From positions 620,001 through 684,000 of the forward strand of contig NZ_JADLQQ010000005.1 of NCBI RefSeq assembly GCF_015477765.1: DNA of 64,000 nt, given 5' to 3'. Positions 61,601 to 64,000 of this stretch are shown here, piece by piece; position 1 is the first letter of the stretch, and each line of letters opens with the position of its first letter. This DNA is from Nocardia transvalensis. GTDB taxonomy: Bacteria; Actinomycetota; Actinomycetes; Mycobacteriales; Mycobacteriaceae. A program made the translations under genes and the position numbers. The notes beneath the pieces are model-generated. The model had not been told where the DNA came from, did not search any database, and saw nothing but the letters and a program-made list of their open reading frames with translations.

Positions 61601-64000
61601 ATCGGCTTTGGGTCGCATCACCGTGTCGAGCCGTTGGGGCGTCAGCGAACCGATCGTGCCGTCGTCGAGCACGCCGGCGGTGTGCACCACGGTTTTCAAC
61701 GCCGTGCGGGTCGTGGTGTCGTCGAGGACGGTGGCGAGTGCGTCCCTGTCCCCGGAATCGCACGCCACGACGTGCACCAGCGCACCGAGACCGGCCAGCT
61801 CCGAGGTCAATTCGGCCACATTGGCGGCCGCGGGGCCGGAGCGGCTGGTCAGCACCAGGTTTTCGGCGCGCCCCGTGGTGGTCAGATGCCGGGCGACGAG
61901 CCCGCCCAGTGTGCCGGTTCCACCGGTGATCAGCGCCGAACGAGTTCGCTCCGCGAGCGAGACGAGACGTGTCGCGATGGGGGTGGTGGGAATGGTGAGG
62001 ACCATCTTGCCGGTGTGCCTGGCCTGGGACATGAATCTGAACGCCTCACGAGCTCGGCGCAGATCCCATGCCTGTACGGGAAGCGGAGACAGCGCGCCCT
62101 GCGCCATCAAATCCACCACCCGCGTGAGCATTTCGCCCAACCTCTGCGGCCCTGCCTCACCGAGGTCGAACGGTCGGTACGCCACCGAAGGGTACTGTTC
62201 GGCCAACGTCTCCGGGTCGCGCAGATCGGTGCGGCCCATCTCGATGAACGCACCACCGCGCGGCAGCAGTCGCAGTGATGCGTCGGTGAGTTCACCGGTA
62301 AGGGAATTCACCACGATATCCACGCCCGCACCATCGGTGGCCGCCGCGAACGCCGCCTCGAAACCGCGGTCACGTGAGGAGGCGATGTGCGTCGCATCGA
62401 GCCCCAGCTCCCGCAGGAGGGGCCACTTCGCCTTGCTCGCTGTCGCGAATACCTCGAGCCCCAGATGGCGCGCGATCTGCACCGCGGCCATACCGACCCC
62501 ACCGGCGGCCGCATGAACAAGGACCCGCTGACCGGCCCGTGCATCGGCCAGTTCGACGAGCCCGTACCATGCGGTCAAGAACGCCACCGACACCGACGCG
62601 GCCCCTGCCGACGACCAATCCCGCGGCACCCGAACCAGTTGCCGCGCGTCGGTGACCACCACCGGGGCGAATCCACCTGCCGCGACGCCCATGACCCGAT
62701 CCCCTACCTGCAGGTCGGCGACGCCCGGGCCCGTCTCTACGACGACACCCGCGATCTCGCTGCCCATCTCCCCACCACCCGGGTACATACCCAAGGCGAT
62801 CAACACGTCCCGGAAGTTCATGCCGGCGGCGCGCACGACTACCCGCACCTGTCCAGGCGCCAACCGATCATCGGAGACCTCGGCGCACGCCAACTCGGCC
62901 AATGTGCCACCGTCGCCCGCCGTCAACCGCCACGGCCGGTCCGGCAATGCCAACCCGTCGACCGGTCGCACCAGGCGCCGGCCCATCGCCACGCCATCGC
63001 GCACCGCCACCTCGGCCTCACCACCGAGCACCGAGGGCAAAGCCGCCCCGCCGCCGTCTCTCGCCAGATCCACCAAGACGAACCGGCCAGGGTTCTCCGA
63101 CTCGGCGGCACGTACCAAACCCCATGCCGCGGCCGCCGCCACATCGGTGACGTCCTCGCCGGAACCAACGGCCACCGCGCCGCGAGTAAGCACAACCAAC
63201 CGGGCCGAGTCGAATCGATCCGCGGCCACCCATTCCTGGACGACCGCCAAGACCTCGGTGGTCAGTCGCCGTGCCCGCTGCGCCGCGTCACCCTCGACAG
63301 CGGTGCCGTCCGCGCACAGCACCACGGCGGACGGCGCGTTCTCGCCCACTCCGGCGAGGTCGTCATAACACCGCACCGAGACTCCGGCCTCGGTCAACCC
63401 GGCGGCCACATCGAACCGGTCGGCGCCGATGAGTGCCCAGTCGCCCGTTATCGCGGGTGTTTCGGCGAGCGGAACCCAGTCGACACCGAACAAGGCATCC
63501 GGTACCCCGGCGCCTTCCGGCCGCAGTTGGTCCACCGACATCGGCCGGGTGATCAACGACCGCACCGATACCACCGGTGCCCCCACGGTGTCCGCCGCCG
63601 TCACGTTCACGCTGCCGTCGGCGTCGATGCGCAACCGCGCCCGCAGGACCGACGCACCGCTCGCATGCAATTCCACTCCCGTCAAGGCGAAGGGCAATCG
63701 CACTCGGTCCGATTCCCGGGAGTGGTCGGTGATCAGGAAGCCACCGGCCTGCAGGACACCGTCGAGCAGCGCGGGGTGCAGCCCGAACGCGCCCGCGTCG
63801 GTTGCTACCTCCTCGGGGAGGGCGACCTCGGCGAACACGGCATCGCCGCGCCGCCAGACCGACCGTAAACACTGAAACGCCGGGCCGTAGCCGTACGACG
63901 ACTCGGCCAATCCTTCATAGAAGCCGCTGATATCGATCGTGCTCGCCCCTTGTGGCGGCCAGACGGCGAAGTCCTCCCCCGCGATAACGTCCTGTCCGGC
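52649..64000 (-). CDS. Modular type I PKS, 5' end outside window; last module has a degenerate AT
   Basis: At least 3750 residues, with the frame open to the right edge. From the N-terminal side: DH C-terminal part, ER (about 62940-62000, NADPH motif AAAGGVGMAA), KR (about 61950-61420, LDD, NYVAAN), ACP (Ser near 60993). Next module: KS (Cys near 60291), AT with GHSQGE and YASH, predicting methylmalonyl-CoA, DH (HxxxGxxxxP near 57960), KR (LDD), ACP (LGFTSL). Last module: KS (TACSSA), a damaged AT (54190-53200) reading GHGIGE with Gly (codon 53672-53674) for the catalytic Ser and lacking about 130 residues including the HAFH/YASH region, then an ACP (IGMTSL). No TE is attached; a separate Cys-type thioesterase gene and a broken NRPS gene follow. 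A 1.2-kb stretch around the active AT has distinct codon use. Confidence 0.94.
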   Translation of the reverse strand, partial: AGQDVIAGEDFAVWPPQGASTIDISGFYEGLAESSYGYGPAFQCLRSVWRRGDAVFAEVALPEEVATDAGAFGLHPALLDGVLQAGGFLITDHSRESDRVRLPFALTGVELHASGASVLRARLRIDADGSVNVTAADTVGAPVVSVRSLITRPMSVDQLRPEGAGVPDALFGVDWVPLAETPAITGDWALIGADRFDVAAGLTEAGVSVRCYDDLAGVGENAPSAVVLCADGTAVEGDAAQRARRLTTEVLAVVQEWVAADRFDSARLVVLTRGAVAVGSGEDVTDVAAAAAWGLVRAAESENPGRFVLVDLARDGGGAALPSVLGGEAEVAVRDGVAMGRRLVRPVDGLALPDRPWRLTAGDGGTLAELACAEVSDDRLAPGQVRVVVRAAGMNFRDVLIALGMYPGGGEMGSEIAGVVVETGPGVADLQVGDRVMGVAAGGFAPVVVTDARQLVRVPRDWSSAGAASVSVAFLTAWYGLVELADARAGQRVLVHAAAGGVGMAAVQIARHLGLEVFATASKAKWPLLRELGLDATHIASSRDRGFEAAFAAATDGAGVDIVVNSLTGELTDASLRLLPRGGAFIEMGRTDLRDPETLAEQYPSVAYRPFDLGEAGPQRLGEMLTRVVDLMAQGALSPLPVQAWDLRRAREAFRFMSQARHTGKMVLTIPTTPIATRLVSLAERTRSALITGGTGTLGGLVARHLTTTGRAENLVLTSRSGPAAANVAELTSELAGLGALVHVVACDSGDRDALATVLDDTTTRTALKTVVHTAGVLDDGTIGSLTPQRLDTVMRPKADGAWHLHELTHHLDLDHFVLYSSAASTFGAPGQGNYVAANAFLDALAVHRRAAGLPAISLAWGMWADTSALTGRLSDSERARIHRGGFTAMTAEEGLALLDRALTSDKPLLVPAHLDPKALRAHAADEVPALWRELIRGGRVRRSAASALGADSLHHRLAGLSTQDQQRTLTDLVRTAVAAVLGHAGTETITPTRAFTELGFDSLTAVELRNRLNTATGLRLPATLVFDYPNPVALAGHLRSTLLGEAEHPVEQPPVSSADAASDDPIAIIGMACRYPGRADDPDAFWQLIATGTDAISRFPTDRGWNTDELYDPDPEHAGTAYTQSGGFMADATGFDAGFFGISPKEALAMDPQQRQVLEVSWEALEHSGIDPDSLRGSRTGVFVGGFASAYGFGPGAGSEGVEGHLTTGFATSVLSGRVSYVLGLEGPAVTVDTACSSSLVALHLACQAVKAGECSIALAGGVTVIATPDGIVGFSRQRGLAADGRCKAFSAQADGMGFAEGTGVVVVERLSDARRNGHQVLAVIRGSAVNQDGASNGLTAPNGPSQQRVIRAALENARVSAADVDVVEAHGTGTALGDPIEAQALIATYGRDRPGDRPLLLGSVKSNIGHTQAAAGVAGVIKMVLALQHSEVPRTLHVDEPSPHVDWAAGDVRLVTEPVPWPVGERPRRAGVSSFGISGTNAHLIIEEPPALEIDAPKREGEPETGTAPVVSGVHAWLVSGRSAEGLAGQADRLSSWVAARSYLDPADVAWSLATTRSVFEYRGVVVGADRDELVDGVAALGGGVPSGSVVSGVARSGVRVVFVFAGQGSQWVGMGRELAACCPVFAARLAECAAALAPFVDWSLTDVLSGVEGAPELVAADVVQPVLWAVMVSLAAVWEAAGVRPDAVVGHSQGEIAAATVAGMLSLEDGARVVALRSQALKALAGAGGMLSIAQSATRVRERLARWGERLSLAAVNGPAAVIVSGEPQALEELRAELEVEGVRARLVAVDYASHSPQVERLETEILSALDGITPRRGRVPMVSAMTGEPLTGEELDARYWYESLRAPVEFERAIRALAAEGHEVFIEITPHPVLLGPMTDTLNDIAHEIGPGTAPAVVCETLHRDDGGATRLLTSFAEAFVHGVSVDWRAVLRRGKQIGLPLYAFQHQRFWPRAGGGDPAGDAVSLGLGAVGHPLLGAAVDLAGGARVVCTGRLSTRTHPWLADHRVGGVILLPGTGFVELAVRAGDQVGCGLLEELTLQAPLVLPADGGTQIQVVVSGPDAADRREIEMFSRPDGEDEWTQHAIGTLAPATTAANARADLTVWPPRDAGAVDITGIYDGLDGPYGYGPAFHGLRKVWRHGEELYAEVALPEAVAEDAGRFGLHPALFDAVLHAGGLAAEPDEARLPFAFTGVTLHASGASTLRARLRRDNDGNLGVYATDTTGAPVITVDALTTRPVSTDQLRTVGTGIADAMFTVDWTPIPTGKLPAGEWVLVGDDLFGVIAPLAGAGVAVGHFADLTSLADAAETCPRVVLACAGAEATDADAARQATGRALDLAQQWISERRLADATLVVLTRGAVAATEGERVTDLAAAAARGLLRSAQSENPDQVLLIDLPAEATAEAVTILPSVLATDEPELVLRGTTAYGRRLTRPANRPAAVERPRRRGRRTALVTGGTGMLGGLVARHLAATGRADMVIATSRSGPAAPDAAALAADIAAEGTAVSVIACDTAEREPLAALLERVPVEYPLRTVIHAAGVLDDATIPSLTPQRVTTVMRPKVDAAWHLHELTEDLDEFVLFSSAASTFGVPGQANYVAANAFLDALAADRRARGLPGTSLAWGLWADISGMTGRLTDAELAKMTSTGARALSAAQGLALLDAALTRAEPVLVPARFDLAGLRTRAAGGEQVPPLWRTVVGAVTRRAAASDEPDGHTLRRRLAALSAAEGHELVVDMVRSHVAAVLGHAGAEAIDPARAFTDLGFTSLTAVQLRNRVSTATALRLPATLVFDYPNPSALAVHLRGLLGGESATATTLPTVAAAPGEPIAIVGMSCRFPGGIASPEDLWRMLADGQDAISSFPDDRGWDIDALYDADAAHTGTSYTKAGGFVADASEFDAGFFGISPREALAMDPQQRLLLELTWEAFERAGIDPTTLRGSRTGAFVGGYASGYEMSVLAEGGAEVEGHLMTGVATSILSGRLAYTYGLEGPTMTVDTACSSALVALHLAAQALRSGECSMALAGGVTIMATPGTFIEFSRQRGLAPDGRCKAFAAAADGTGFAEGAGILVVERLSDAHRNGHRVLAVLRGSAINQDGASNGLTAPNGPSQQRVIKAALANAGVRADQVDAVEAHGTGTTLGDPIEAQALIATYGKDRPTDRPAWLGSVKSNIGHTQAAAGVAGVIKMVLALRHGRLPATLHVDEPSPHVDWSEGNVRLVTEPVPWPTGAEPRRAGVSSFGISGTNAHVILEEAPETPIVRTEHSRPALVPLVLSGRTKDALKGQASRLRDLLVHQPDLDPVDVGFSLATTRPAFTERAVVLGDDRDGLLAGLSLVAAGVPTKDVFTGTAAAEKTMFIFPEADVDLLDSLSGVLDEVPGFAAKIAEYDQALAPYLGAPLADVLRRPAALTARRPVLLAVLVALAELWRSAGVQPAAVAGHGIGEIAAAHLAGVLSFADAIALAAASNGEQVEVDPRPSTIPLLSATQPTEGNRWCRAEKQDAPVHEWLDAGIDGGFGVYIELSLDPVLTTDIARALGEKGLRNGRDVTVTRTLRRGQRALRSFVAALAAVHVRGIAVDWTSVLPGGRTVELPTYAFQRQRYWPSVPPVENGRPMVASAGEHRFWAAVETGDVDTLSGVLGLSEPLREDMPLGAALAILSSWRHREQSPDTSGEPGEDTPSLGWVHRLTATASGERQDLMRRLVREAIAAVLGYDSLDLVPADGDVLEIGMTSLTAVQLRHVIFDRTGLQPPEGFIYDLYSPAAIADFLLEGLSATLTEGGG

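Noticed and set aside
1..64000. CRISPR array or rRNA operon
   Set aside because: No regularly spaced short repeats and no rRNA-like sequence were seen anywhere in the window.

Overview
The window looks like part of the chromosome of a Nocardia-like actinomycete (Corynebacteriales, high GC). The DnaE protein has features I associate with mycobacterial and nocardial DnaE1, salicylate is made by an MbtI-type synthase, the non-ribosomal peptide synthetase (NRPS) and polyketide synthase (PKS) genes are of actinobacterial style, and GTG/TTG starts and ATGA overlaps are common. Everything here was read from sequence alone; family assignments come from motif recognition, not database searches.

Region 1 (1-17.5 kb, + strand) is the 3' end of a modular type I PKS locus: the end of one PKS protein (KR-ACP and docking helix), a two-module PKS ending in a thioesterase, a SnoaL-like protein, a type II thioesterase, and a complete DNA polymerase III alpha subunit gene (dnaE). 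A stem-loop shared with a convergent DUF6300 gene closes this block. dnaE is not in a housekeeping context, so it is best read as a self-resistance copy of a drug target, as I recall being proposed for nargenicin producers.

Region 2 (17.5-18.6 kb) is a small junction with a zinc-ribbon DUF6300 gene, a tiny ORF and the 3' half of a tRNA (a possible attachment-site scar).

Region 3 (18.6-49.6 kb) is a compact NRPS cluster built around a divergent promoter at about 27.6-28.2 kb. The leftward operon encodes a StrR/ParB-like activator, a terminal NRPS module C-A-T-TE, an AdmH-type phenylalanine 2,3-aminomutase, an O- or C-methyltransferase and a class II DAHP synthase. The rightward operon encodes an A-T didomain, a glycopeptide-type flavin halogenase, a salicyl-AMP ligase, a salicylate synthase fused to an aryl carrier protein, and a three-module NRPS (C-A-T, C-A-NMT-T, C-A-T) without thioesterase. 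A DHA2 exporter and a HelD/HelR-like RNA polymerase motor ATPase follow on the minus strand. The parts fit one split assembly line: salicyl cap, two Thr-like residues (the second N-methylated), a Gly-like residue and a Phe/beta-Phe-like residue, released by the TE, with halogenation and methylation as tailoring. I do not recognise a described compound with this layout.

Region 4 (49.6-51.6 kb) is a scar zone: AT-rich DNA, a decayed IS481-like transposase, an ImmA/IrrE peptidase gene, a truncated membrane protein, and a truncated NRPS condensation domain meeting it tail to tail.

Region 5 (51.3-64 kb, - strand) is the 3' part of a second PKS or PKS-NRPS locus: a large PKS running off the right edge, whose last module has a degenerate AT without catalytic Ser, then a Cys-type thioesterase and the broken condensation domain.
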